A stretch of 64,000 nucleotides of DNA. Source: Streptomyces rugosispiralis (lineage in GTDB: Bacteria; Actinomycetota; Actinomycetes; Streptomycetales; Streptomycetaceae). Shown one piece after another: positions 45,467 to 53,678 of the stretch. A model generated the notes under the pieces. The model saw nothing but the letters and a program-made list of their open reading frames with translations. It did not search any database and was not told where the DNA came from. Positions within the stretch are counted from its first letter, which is position 1; the number at the start of each line of letters is the position of its first letter. The stretch spans positions 62,001 to 126,000 of the forward strand of contig NZ_JANIAA010000018.1 in the NCBI RefSeq assembly GCF_024505145.1, in the 5' to 3' direction. Position numbers and translations under genes: made by a program.

Positions 45467-45931
45467 TGGAAGGCGTTCTCCCAGGGTGACTGGCGCGGCG
45501 CCCTGGAGCTGATCGAGAAACGGCGCGATGAGCTCATGGTATTTATGGGCGAGGCAGCCAAGCGCAACTTCAGCCTCTACCGGGTGCGGGTCGTGCGGGA
45601 GCCTCTCACCCCGTATCTCCAGTGGGAGCTGAATATGTTGCGGCTGCGGGCGGAGTGCGGTGAGCGGATCAGGGTGGTCGGGCCTGAGCATATCCGAGGG
45701 TTCGAGAAAAATGGGCCGCTTCCGGAGCTGGTTTCGCTGGGTGGGATGACCTTGTACAAGGTCATCTACGACAGCCGGGCGATGAGCGACGGCGCGCTTC
45801 GCTTCGTCGATCCGGATGTACTGAGCCCCTGGGAGGATTTCATCAAGGGGCTCTTTGACGCCGGGGAAGAGATGGCGTCCTACTTCGAACGCGAAGTGGC
45901 GCCTCTGCCACCTCCGACACCCGCGGAGTAG
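45467..45931 (+). pseudogene. DUF6879 family gene, 5' truncated
   Basis: From WKAFSQGDWRGALELIEKRR onward the frame matches the last three quarters of DUF6879 proteins, including VREPLTPYLQWELNMLRLRA and LPELVSLGGMTLYKVIYD, and ends EVAPLPPPTPAE. The conserved N-terminal 45-50 residues are missing, because the sequence runs straight into the truncated beta-family gene. ATGs at 45536 and 45545 could start a 131-residue product. It serves as an intact reference for the frameshifted copy at 26.6-27.3 kb. Confidence 0.65.
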
Positions 45932-46434
45932 ACGATCAACGAGGACATGGGGCGGGAAGGCCATCAGGAGGAATCTCCGCGATCCCCGCAGCCCCAGGGC
46001 CCACATGGCACGCAGTCGCGGCTGTCGGGGTCCGCGGGGGATGTGGTGCAGGCCCCGCGATGTGAGCGGCGGGGTGCACTTCCATGGGATGGGCCGACAC
46101 GGTACTGACGGTGATACTCCTCGGCCGCGGCAGCTTCCGGGAGACATACGCGGATTCGTGAACCGGACCAGTGGGTTGGAGCGGCTTTCGACGACCCCTG
46201 GCAGTTGGCGCTCGCGCTCGACGGTCTGGCGAGCGCGCTGCGCGGGTCCGGGGTGAACGGTGTGGAGGAAGAGGCGCGGCGGCACTGGGAGGAGGCGTCG
46301 CGCACGTTGGCCGCGTTCGACGATGCGCGGGCAGTCGAGCTGCGGAGCCGGATCGACGATGCCTCGTGGACGGCCCAGCCTTGAGGCTCATCGCGTCTCG
46401 GCGCTGAGACCCGCCGCGCTCTCCAAGGCGCCGG
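45932..46434. other. Degenerate region with a TPR-like remnant
   Basis: About 500 bases without a complete gene. On the plus strand, about 46150 to 46384, a frame ending at a TGA reads DDPWQLALALDGLASALRGS and then EEEARRHWEEASRTLAAFDD. This looks like the last TPR repeats of a large ATP-binding regulator of the AfsR type. No start or upstream part is present. Confidence 0.4.
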
Positions 46435-46896
46435 TCAGGTGAGGGGGCACCGGAGGGCCCGGGTCCAGTGGTTGGGGGTGCACGTCACCAGGGCCAGGGA
46501 GAGGAACGATGTGCGGCCCAGGTAGAAGCCGAAGGAGACGTCCGTGCCGTGGGTCAGGCGAGTGGTGGCCGTGGTGACCAGGCGGGCCAGGCGGGCGGTG
46601 TCGGCTTCCTGGTGGGAGAGGAAGCCGGGGGCGTGTTCGGTCAGTTCGCGGCCCAGCCACGCCGCCGCGTCCTTCGGTTCCTCGAAGGTGGCGCGGATCA
46701 GGGTGGGGGTCTTCAGGAGCCAGAGGGACGTTTCCAGTGGGGGGAGCTCCGAGCGGCGGAACGTTTCCAGGAGCGCGCGGTAGTGCTCCTCGTCCTCCGC
46801 CGTGACGGGCGGGTGGGGGCGGTCGGGTGGGCGGCGGAGGGCCTCCCGGTCGAACAGCTCCTTCTCGCCCAGCCACGAGTACGCGTGGATGTGCAC
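46435..46896 (-). CDS. Hypothetical protein
   Basis: A 153-residue soluble-looking protein from a GTG (46894-46896), beginning with the histidine-rich MHIHAYSWLGEKELFDREAL. It has a charged middle and the ending GFYLGRTSFLSLALVTCTPN. I do not recognise a family. Codon composition is normal for the genome (G/C at third positions). It is the first intact gene after the degenerate region and lies about 85 bases upstream of the DUF427 gene on the other flank, with no clear link to it. Confidence 0.55.
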   Translation of the reverse strand: MHIHAYSWLGEKELFDREALRRPPDRPHPPVTAEDEEHYRALLETFRRSELPPLETSLWLLKTPTLIRATFEEPKDAAAWLGRELTEHAPGFLSHQEADTARLARLVTTATTRLTHGTDVSFGFYLGRTSFLSLALVTCTPNHWTRALRCPLT

Positions 46897-46979
46897 GCGT
46901 CAGAGGTTCCCCCTGGGGGGTTCCTGGAAGGCCCCTGATGGGGTGATGTCGAGGGTCCACCCGCCCTGCTGGGGTTCTC

Positions 46980-47378
46980 TTACTTGGCTACGTCGATCTT
47001 GGCCACCTCGTCGTAGAACGACAGGTGGTCCTTGATCTCCGACACCTTCTCGATCGGCTGCGGGTACGCCCACACCACGTCCGGCCGCGGCTCCGCGCCC
47101 TCGCCTGCCGGGCCACGGTAGGTCCAGTACGCGGCCTCGCCCTTGAAGGGGCAGGTGGTGTGGGTGTCGGTGGGCTCGAAGAGGGTCAGGTCCACGTCCT
47201 CCGGGGGGAGGTAGTAGCGGACCGGGAGACCGGTCTCGTGGACCAGCAGGGGGCGGGTCGACTCCGCTACGACACGGCCGTCGATCGTGACCGTGACGTG
47301 CTGCGCGCCGCGTTCCACGTCCACGCGGTGTCCGCCGCTGGTGCCGGTGGTCTTGGGGTGGGAAGCGGGGGTGGGCAT
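46980..47378 (-). CDS. DUF427 domain protein
   Basis: A 132-residue single-domain protein of the DUF427 family, a small beta fold with no established function. Diagnostic stretches are VTIDGRVVAESTRPLLVHET, LPVRYYLPPEDVDLTLFEPT, THTTCPFKGEAAYWTYRG and VVWAYPQPIEKVSEIKDHLS. The ATG at 47376-47378 is well placed behind AGGAAG. Confidence 0.92.
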   Translation of the reverse strand: MPTPASHPKTTGTSGGHRVDVERGAQHVTVTIDGRVVAESTRPLLVHETGLPVRYYLPPEDVDLTLFEPTDTHTTCPFKGEAAYWTYRGPAGEGAEPRPDVVWAYPQPIEKVSEIKDHLSFYDEVAKIDVAK

Positions 47379-47454
47379 TTCTTCCTGGCCTCCTCGGTGG
47401 GTGTGACAGACGTCATGTTCTTGCCTGTTTGTGGCAACGCGCCTCGCGGCGCGC

Positions 47455-48018
47455 TCATTCCGGAGCGCTTGCCGCCTCGCCCGGCTCCCGTGGCCAGGCC
47501 CGGCCCTCCTGGCGTTCCACCTCGCGGTTGAAGCGGGTCAGGACGTCCTCGAAGCGGGCCACGTCCTCCGGGGCCCACGACTCCAGGAGCCGGGACAGAT
47601 CGGTCTGCCTGCAGGTCCGTTCCGCCGCCATGCGGTCGGCGCCCTGTGGGGTGACCCGGAGCTTGCGGGCCAGACCGCCCTCCGGGTCCGGGATGCGTTC
47701 CACGAGGCCGGCCCGGAGCAGGGCGCCGGTCTGGCGGTTGACGGTCGAGACGTCCAGCTGGAGCGCGTCGGCCAGCCGGCCGATGGTCATCGCGCCCTCC
47801 GCGTCCAGGCGGGAGAGGAGCAGGTAGCCGGAGCGGTCCAGGCGGGTGGGGATGCATGATTCGGTGCGGGGAGTCGCGCCGGTGTCCGGTTTTGCCGTGG
47901 GGGCCTGGGGGGTCTCGGGGTCCGGCCCCTGGCCCTTTCGTTCCCGAGGGGTCAGGACTGAGCACCTGGCCACCAGCATCAGCTCGCGTTCCAGCCGCTC
48001 CAGCCGACGATCCAGCAC
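47455..48018 (-). CDS. MarR family transcriptional regulator
   Basis: A 187-residue protein with a winged helix-turn-helix at about residues 75-130: GAMTIGRLADALQLDVSTVN and the wing AGLVERIPDPEGGLARKLRV. A Pro-rich segment of about 25 residues separates an N-terminal helix from the DNA-binding domain. It starts at a GTG behind GAGGAGG. It is divergent from the large exporter gene, sharing a 126-base promoter region with nested inverted repeats, so it most likely represses that exporter until a ligand binds. Confidence 0.88.
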   Translation of the reverse strand: MLDRRLERLERELMLVARCSVLTPRERKGQGPDPETPQAPTAKPDTGATPRTESCIPTRLDRSGYLLLSRLDAEGAMTIGRLADALQLDVSTVNRQTGALLRAGLVERIPDPEGGLARKLRVTPQGADRMAAERTCRQTDLSRLLESWAPEDVARFEDVLTRFNREVERQEGRAWPREPGEAASAPE

Positions 48019-48054
48019 GATTCCTCCTCGTCTCCCCCGCGCCCCTCAATGGAA

Positions 48055-48088
48055 GTGTGCACGATACACACCATGTGTAGGATGCACA
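48055..48088. promoter_or_regulatory. Nested inverted repeats between the MarR and exporter genes
   Basis: The sequence contains GTGTG-N7-CACAC (48055-48071), ACAC-CAT-GTGT (48068-48078), and TGTGCA (48056) with TGCACA (48083) as outer arms. Together these make a compact candidate operator for the divergent MarR protein. Confidence 0.55.
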
Positions 48089-48144
48089 TCTCTCATGCTT
48101 CCATCAATCTCCTCAACTGAACTTTCTTTGGAGGCGGCATTCGC

Positions 48145-50532
48145 ATGCCCCAGTCAGCCCCACCTCGCGTCGCGGAACCTCTGAGCGCCGCGCCGTCCGG
48201 CACGCCGCTCCCGCGGGAGGTCGGCGGCGGCTTCGTGGCGGTGCTCGCGTTCTGCGGCATCGCCGTGTCCGTCATGCAGACGCTGGTCGTTCCACTGGTC
48301 ACCGAGCTGCCCCAGCTGCTGCACACCACCAGTTCCAACGCGTCCTGGGTGGTCACCGCCACCCTGCTCGCCGGTGCCGTCTCCACGCCCGTCATGGGGC
48401 GGCTCGGGGACATGTTCGGCAAGCGCCGGATGCTGATGGTCGCGCTGGCGCTGATGGTCATCGGCTCGCTGACCTGCGCCGTCACCTCCGACCTGGTGAT
48501 GATGGTGGTCGGCCGGGCCATCCAGGGCGGGGCCATGGGGGCCATTCCGCTCGGCATCAGCGTCATGCGGGACGAGCTTCCGCCGCACAAGCTCGGCTCG
48601 GCGATGGCCCTGATGAGCTCGTCACTCGGCATCGGCGGCGCGCTGGGGCTGCCCGCCGCCGCGTTCGTGGCGCAGCACACCAACTGGCATGTGCTCTTCT
48701 ACGGGGCCGCGGGCCTGGGCGCGATATCCATCGCCCTGGTGCTCGCCGTCGTCCCGGAGTCCTCCGTCCGCACGCCCAGCCGCTTCGACGTCATCGGCGC
48801 GCTCGGGCTGACGGCCGGTCTCGTCTGTCTGCTGCTGCCCATCACCAAGGGCGGTGACTGGGGGTGGACGAGCGGCACCACGCTCGGGCTGCTCGGCGCG
48901 GCCGTCGTGATCCTGCTGCTGTGGGGCGTCTTCGAGCTGCGTACCGCCGAGCCGCTGGTCGATCTGCGGACCACGGCGCGGCGCCAGGTGCTGCTGACCA
49001 ACCTCACCTCGATCATGGTCGGCTTCTCGTTCTACGCGATGTCGCTGATCCTTCCGCAGCTCCTGCAGCTGCCGGAGGCCACCGGGTACGGCCTGGGCCA
49101 GTCGATGGTCATGGCCGGGCTCTACTTCGCCCCCATGGGCGTCGCGATGATGCTGGTCTCCCCGCTGTCCGCGCGGATCAACGCCGCGAGCGGGCCGAAG
49201 GTCTCGCTGGTCCTCGGGCTGCTCGTCATCGGCGCGACGTACGGTGCGGGGCTCGTCATGATCGACCACATCTGGCAGATCGTGGTGCTCTCCACCGCGC
49301 TCGGCGTCGGTATCGGCATCGCGTACTCGGCGATGCCCACCCTGATCGTCAGCGCCGTCCCCGCCGCCGAGACCGGTGCGGCGAACGGGCTCAACACCCT
49401 CATGCGGTCGATCGGCATGTCCACCTCCAGCGCGGTGGTGGGCGTGATCCTGGCGCACCAGACCATCGACTTCGGTGGGGTGGCGCTGCCGAGCAAGGAC
49501 GGGTTCAAGGTCTCGTTCATGGTGGCGTGCGCCGCCTCGATCGCCGGTCTGCTGATCGCCCTCTGCCTGCCCGGGCGGCAGCGGGGCAAGCGGACGGCCA
49601 GCTCGGGCCCGGTGGCCACTTCGGCCCCGGTGGCCGAATCCGGTCCTGTGGTTGATTCCGTTCCGGTCCCCGACTCCGTTCCCGCGGGCGTTCCGGTCGC
49701 CGTCGGCGCCGCGGTCGCCGAGGTCGCCGACGACCTCCCCGACCTCGTCGGCAGCGTCATCCACGGCCGTGTCCTCGGCACCGGCGACACCCCGCTCGCC
49801 GACGCCGCCGTCACCCTCATCGACACGGGCGGCCGCCAGCTCGGCCGTACGGTCACCGGCCGCGACGGCCGGTACCACCTACCCGCCCCCGACACCGCGA
49901 GCGTCGTCCTCATCGGCTCGGCCGCCGGGCATCAGCCGCAGGCCGCCACGCTGCTGGTGTCGGACCTGCCACTCGTCTGCGATCTGCGGCTGTCCGGCGA
50001 GGGCGGCGGGCTGACCGGGTCCGTACGCGCCGTCGGCGGGCAGCCGCTGACCGGTGCGACCGCCACCGCCACCGGGCCCGAGGGCGAGGTCGCGGGGTCG
50101 GTGACCGCCGACGAGAAGGGCGAGTTCGCGCTGCCGGAGCTGGCCCCGGGAAGCTACACGCTGACCGTGGCCGCCGCCGGGTACCGGCCGTACGCCACCC
50201 AGGTGGAGCTCACCGCCGGTGAGCCGGTGCGCGTGGACGCCGAGCTGCCGCCCGCGGCCCGGGTCCGGGGCACCGTACGGAACCGGGGCGGCCGGCCGCT
50301 CGGGGATGCGCGGGTCTCGCTGCTGGACGCCTCCGGGGACGTGGTCGGCCAGGCCATCACCGGCACGGACGGGTCCTTCGGCTTCGAGGCGCTGACCGGC
50401 GACCACTACACGGTGGTGGCCAGCGGTTACGCCCCGGCGACCCGCCAGATCACGGTTGGCGGCGCGGCGGGCACCGAGCGGCGGGATGTGGACTTCCTGC
50501 TGGGGCACGGCGACGGCGACGGCGACGAGTGA
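48145..50532 (+). CDS. DHA2-type MFS exporter fused to carboxypeptidase-regulatory-like repeats
   Basis: The N-terminal part (about 1-470) is a 14-helix drug:H+ antiporter of the EmrB/QacA group: ASWVVTATLLAGAVSTPVMG is motif C-like, and GRLGDMFGKRRMLM is motif A. A Val/Pro/Ser-rich linker (about 470-535) follows. Then come three roughly 80-residue beta-sandwich repeats of the CarboxypepD_reg type (VIHGRVLGTGDTPLADAAVT, LTGSVRAVGGQPLTGATATA and VRGTVRNRGGRPLGDARVSL). The tail ends in GDGDGDE. Ordinary DHA2 pumps are about 480-520 residues. With 14 helices the tail would be cytoplasmic, which is unusual for this domain. MarR control is likely. Confidence 0.88.
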   Translation: MPQSAPPRVAEPLSAAPSGTPLPREVGGGFVAVLAFCGIAVSVMQTLVVPLVTELPQLLHTTSSNASWVVTATLLAGAVSTPVMGRLGDMFGKRRMLMVALALMVIGSLTCAVTSDLVMMVVGRAIQGGAMGAIPLGISVMRDELPPHKLGSAMALMSSSLGIGGALGLPAAAFVAQHTNWHVLFYGAAGLGAISIALVLAVVPESSVRTPSRFDVIGALGLTAGLVCLLLPITKGGDWGWTSGTTLGLLGAAVVILLLWGVFELRTAEPLVDLRTTARRQVLLTNLTSIMVGFSFYAMSLILPQLLQLPEATGYGLGQSMVMAGLYFAPMGVAMMLVSPLSARINAASGPKVSLVLGLLVIGATYGAGLVMIDHIWQIVVLSTALGVGIGIAYSAMPTLIVSAVPAAETGAANGLNTLMRSIGMSTSSAVVGVILAHQTIDFGGVALPSKDGFKVSFMVACAASIAGLLIALCLPGRQRGKRTASSGPVATSAPVAESGPVVDSVPVPDSVPAGVPVAVGAAVAEVADDLPDLVGSVIHGRVLGTGDTPLADAAVTLIDTGGRQLGRTVTGRDGRYHLPAPDTASVVLIGSAAGHQPQAATLLVSDLPLVCDLRLSGEGGGLTGSVRAVGGQPLTGATATATGPEGEVAGSVTADEKGEFALPELAPGSYTLTVAAAGYRPYATQVELTAGEPVRVDAELPPAARVRGTVRNRGGRPLGDARVSLLDASGDVVGQAITGTDGSFGFEALTGDHYTVVASGYAPATRQITVGGAAGTERRDVDFLLGHGDGDGDE

Positions 50533-50534
50533 GT

Positions 50535-50559
50535 CCGGGCCCTCAGTGGGAGGGCCCGG
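50535..50559 (+). terminator. Hairpin after the exporter gene
   Basis: CCGGGCCCTC pairs perfectly with GAGGGCCCGG around a 5-base loop directly after the exporter stop codon. Confidence 0.75.
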
Positions 50560-50604
50560 CAGAGCGTGACGTAAAGGACTTAAAGGATGTAAAGAGCGGA
50601 ATGT

Positions 50605-50633
50605 AAGGAGCAGCGCCCTGGGCGCTGCTCCTT
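50605..50633. terminator. Bidirectional 13-bp hairpin between convergent genes
   Basis: AAGGAGCAGCGCC pairs perfectly with GGCGCTGCTCCTT around a 3-base loop. The A and T ends make it usable on both strands, for the exporter gene and for the small minus-strand gene ending at 50636. Confidence 0.8.
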
Positions 50634-50635
50634 AC

Positions 50636-50932
50636 TCATTCGTCCTTCTCGGAGAGGCTCTCCTCAGAGAGGCTCTCCTCGGAGAAGCCCTCCGAGAAGC
50701 CCTCCTCCTCGGGGAGGCTCTCCCACGCCTCGCCCTTCCGGTACAGCTCGAAGCCCTCCTCGTCCGCGATGGACTCCGCCTGGGCCTGGCTGCGGAGGGA
50801 GATCTCGTACGTATGGCTGTCGACGGTCGCGTGGACGCCCGAGCCGTCGGTGACCGTCTCGATGGAATGCGTCTCGTAGATGACGCGTCCCGGCTCGCAC
50901 TTGCTCCAGACCACGTGCATGCTCACTGCCAT
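50636..50932 (-). CDS. Small hypothetical protein with acidic Ser/Glu repeat tail
   Basis: A 98-residue product from the ATG at 50930-50932 (MAVSMHVVWSKCEPGRVIYE). The first 70 residues look like a compact beta-rich domain. The tail is a short repeat of SE(E/G)SL/F units ending SEESLSEKDE, encoded by imperfect DNA repeats at 50640-50715. I recognise no family. The frame stays open upstream, but the extra residues look like spacer sequence. Repeat number may vary between strains. Confidence 0.6.
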   Translation of the reverse strand: MAVSMHVVWSKCEPGRVIYETHSIETVTDGSGVHATVDSHTYEISLRSQAQAESIADEEGFELYRKGEAWESLPEEEGFSEGFSEESLSEESLSEKDE

Positions 50933-51042
50933 CGGACCCACTCCCGCCGACGAGTCCCCTGGTTTCAGGGTCTCACCTGATCGCCAGGTCCACATGGCCT
51001 GACGTGGCCCTCATGACCTGACGTGGCCCTCGACGACCTCCG

Positions 51043-51078
51043 CACTCCCCTCACTCCCCTCACTCCCCTCACTCCCCT
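51043..51078. repeat. Four exact 9-bp tandem repeats (CACTCCCCT)
   Basis: Four contiguous copies, preceded by two copies of CCTGACGTGGCCCTC (about 50997-51032). They lie just past the stop codon of the DHA1 exporter on its 3' side. Confidence 0.9.
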
Positions 51079-51095
51079 CACACCTCCCCGCCCCC

Positions 51096-52316
51096 TCACC
51101 TCCGTTTCCCGAACAGCGCCACGTTCGCCAAGGCGAGGACCACCAGCGCGCCCCCGAACCACATCACACTCGGGACCGCCACCCCGTCCGCCGCCCGGCC
51201 GCCGAGCAGCGCGCCCAGCGATATCGCCACGTTGAAGACGCCGACGTACAGCGCCGACGCCGCCTCCCGCGCGTCCGGTGCCGCGCGCAGCACCCAGGTC
51301 TGGCAGGTCACCGACACCCCGCCGTACGCCAGGCCCCACACCAGCAGCAGTACGGCCGCCCCCGCCGTCGTGGCGCCGGCGAGCGGGACCAGCAGCTCGG
51401 CCGCCGCCAGCAGGGTGAAGATGACCATGAGGGTGCGGCGCGGATCACGGTGGGCGGTGGCGCCGGCCAGGAAGTTCCCGGCGATGCCCGCCACGCCGTA
51501 CGTCAGCAGCAGGGTGCTGATCAGGCCCGTACCGGCCTCGGCGACCTCCTCGAGCACCGGGCGGACGTAGGTGTACGCGCCGAAGTGGCCGGTGACCAGC
51601 AGCAGGGTGGTGATGAGGCCGGTCCGCAGCCGGACGTTGCGGAACAGGCCCGGCACCTCGCGCAGCCGGATGGTCCCGGTGGCGGGCAGCGGCGGCAGGG
51701 TGACGGCCATGGCGGCGGCCACGGCCAGCGACAGGGCGGCGAAGGCCGCGAACGCGACCCGCCAATGGACCAGATCGCCGATGACCGTCCCGATCGGCAC
51801 CCCGAGCACCGAGGCCACCGCGATACCGCTGAAGATCAACGTGGTGGCATGGCCCGCGGAACGCTCGGGCACCAGCCGCACCGCGAGCCCGCCCGCGATG
51901 GACCACACCCCGCCGATGCTCACCCCTACCAGCACGCGGGCGAACAGCAGGACGGCGAAGCCGGGCGCGAGCGCGGAGAGCAGATTGGCGACGGCCAGCA
52001 GCACCATCAGACCGCACAGCACCAGCCGCCGGTCGTAGCGGCCTACGGTGACGGTGAGCAGCGGGGCGGCGAGCGCGGCGACCAGGCCGGGCACGGTCAT
52101 GGCCAGCCCCGCCGTACCGTCCGAGACCCCGAGCGCGGAGCCGATCGAGGTGAGCAGGCCGACCGGCAGCATCTCGGTGGTGACCACCCCGAAGGTGCCG
52201 ACCGCGACGGCGACGACGGCGAGCCAGCCCCCGAGCCGGGCTCCGAGCGGCGAGCGCACCGCCGGAGGTGACCCGGATGTGCCTGCCGGAGCGGTGAGTT
52301 CCGTGCTATTGGACAT
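51096..52316 (-). CDS. DHA1-type MFS transporter
   Basis: A 406-residue protein with 12 hydrophobic helices of the AraJ/arabinose-efflux-like DHA1 group (VGTFGVVTTEMLPVGLLTSI, then GRYDRRLVLCGLMVLLAVAN and LLFARVLVGVSIGGVWSIAG). The ATG at 52314-52316 (MSNSTELTAPAG) is chosen at the first helix-appropriate position. The frame extends upstream through the 18-bp repeats, which is judged non-coding. It is divergent from a LysR gene, its likely regulator. The substrate cannot be told from sequence. Confidence 0.88.
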   Translation of the reverse strand: MSNSTELTAPAGTSGSPPAVRSPLGARLGGWLAVVAVAVGTFGVVTTEMLPVGLLTSIGSALGVSDGTAGLAMTVPGLVAALAAPLLTVTVGRYDRRLVLCGLMVLLAVANLLSALAPGFAVLLFARVLVGVSIGGVWSIAGGLAVRLVPERSAGHATTLIFSGIAVASVLGVPIGTVIGDLVHWRVAFAAFAALSLAVAAAMAVTLPPLPATGTIRLREVPGLFRNVRLRTGLITTLLLVTGHFGAYTYVRPVLEEVAEAGTGLISTLLLTYGVAGIAGNFLAGATAHRDPRRTLMVIFTLLAAAELLVPLAGATTAGAAVLLLVWGLAYGGVSVTCQTWVLRAAPDAREAASALYVGVFNVAISLGALLGGRAADGVAVPSVMWFGGALVVLALANVALFGKRR

Positions 52317-52380
52317 GCCTTTAGCGAACAGCTGTGCCCCGGCGGGAACAACGCCGAAGTTTTCAGCCTTCCATGAGCGA

Positions 52381-52488
52381 GGCTCGACGATCGGTGGAGG
52401 CTCGACGATCGGTGGAGGCTCATCAATCGGTGGAGGCTCGACGATCGGTGGGGGCTCGACGATCGGTGGGGGCCCATCAATCGGTGAC
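52381..52488. repeat. Six 18-bp tandem repeats between the DHA1 and LysR genes
   Basis: Six contiguous units of GGCTCGACGATCGGTGGA: units 1 and 2 are identical, 4 and 5 identical with a final G, and 3 and 6 carry a CATCAATCGG variant. They fill most of the divergent promoter region, ending 25 bases before the LysR start codon. Confidence 0.95.
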
Positions 52489-52512
52489 GGTGATCGGTGT
52501 CGGTGGGAGGCC

Positions 52513-53403
52513 ATGACCGGGTTGGAGATCCGCGAGCTGGAGTGCTTCCTCGTGCTGAGCGAGGAGCTCCACTTCGGCCGTACGGCGGAGCGGTTGTATG
52601 TCTCGCAGAGCCGGGTGAGCCAGCTGCTGCGGTCCCTGGAGCGCCGGATCGGCGCCCGGCTGCTGGAGCGCACCAGCCGCCGGGCGCGGCTGACCCCGCT
52701 CGGCGAGCGGTTCCTGGCCGAGCTCAGACCCGCCTACGAGGCGCTCCACGGGGCCTTCGAGAGCGCCCGCGGGGCCGCGCGCGGGGTGGACGGCGTGCTG
52801 CGGATCGGGTTCCAGGGGGCCGCCGATGAACGGGTGACCGCGGCCATCGCGGGCTTCCGGGAGCGCCACCCCGACTGTGAGCCGACGACCGTCGAGATCC
52901 CGCTGGCCGATCCGTTCGGCGCGGTGCGGGCCGGTGAGGTGGACGCCGCGATCGTCTGCCTGCCGGTGACCGAGCCCGATCTGGTCCTCGGCCCGGTCTT
53001 CTCCAAGCAGCCGCAGACCGTGGTGGTCTCCGCCCGCCATCCGTTCGCGGACCGCGGCCGGGTGGACGCCGAGGCGCTGGCCGACTGCCCGCTGATCGGA
53101 CCGTCCGCCCCCGCGCCGCGCTACTGGCACGACGCGATGGCGCCCGCCGCCACCCCCGGCGGGCGGCCCATCCCGCGCGGGCCGCTGGTGCACACACTCC
53201 AGGAGGGGCTGGCGGCGGTCGCGGCGGGCCGGGGCGGGATGCTGCTGTGCGCCCCGACGGCGGAGTACCACCGCCGCCGGGACATCACCTTCGTACCGGT
53301 CGAGGGGGTGCCGGACTCGATGCTCGGCCTGGTGTGGCGACGGGCGGACGAGACCGCGCGGTTACGGGCGTTCGGGCGGGCGGTGGCGGAGCTGTGCGCT
53401 TAG
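52513..53403 (+). CDS. LysR family transcriptional regulator
   Basis: A 296-residue activator/repressor with the N-terminal winged helix-turn-helix (LEIRELECFLVLSEELHFGR, AERLYVSQSRVSQLLRSLER) and a periplasmic-binding-protein-like ligand domain from about residue 90. The ATG at 52513 has GGGAGG close upstream. An upstream in-frame reading would translate the 18-bp repeats as GSTIGG units and is rejected. Divergent orientation with the DHA1 exporter suggests it controls that gene and itself through the intervening repeats. Confidence 0.92.
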   Translation: MTGLEIRELECFLVLSEELHFGRTAERLYVSQSRVSQLLRSLERRIGARLLERTSRRARLTPLGERFLAELRPAYEALHGAFESARGAARGVDGVLRIGFQGAADERVTAAIAGFRERHPDCEPTTVEIPLADPFGAVRAGEVDAAIVCLPVTEPDLVLGPVFSKQPQTVVVSARHPFADRGRVDAEALADCPLIGPSAPAPRYWHDAMAPAATPGGRPIPRGPLVHTLQEGLAAVAAGRGGMLLCAPTAEYHRRRDITFVPVEGVPDSMLGLVWRRADETARLRAFGRAVAELCA

Positions 53404-53616
53404 GGGTCCTCAGCCACCTCGGGGCCGTCCCCCTGCCGGGCGCTGTGGTCCTCCGGGGTTCTCCCCGTGTCGGGCCCTCGGTCAGCGCCAGGTCGGCGGC
53501 GCGGCTACGGGGTGTCCGGTGGACCGCGCGGCGGAGCCCCGTATCGATGCTTTCCCCTCCCCGCAGCATCGATATGCGGCTCCGCCGCGTGGCAAGGGCT
53601 TCGCCCCTGGACCCCG

Positions 53617-53669
53617 GGGTCTGGGGCGGAGCCCCAGTTGAGGGAAGGGGCGGGGAGGGGAGCAGCCCG
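53617..53669. repeat. Copy 1 of a ~53-bp intergenic repeat
   Basis: The GC-rich stretch, containing GGGGTCTGGGGCGGAGCCCC and AGGGGCGGGGAGGGGAGCAG, matches the reverse complement of 56711-56764 with only a few mismatches. It looks like the GGGGCTCCGCCCC element scattered between Streptomyces genes. Confidence 0.8.
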
Positions 53670-53678
53670 CCGCAGGCG

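Noticed and set aside
45029..46285. A 418-codon minus-strand open frame
   Set aside because: It is out of frame with the beta-family remnant and antisense to the DUF6879 remnant, with Ser/Pro/Arg shadow composition.
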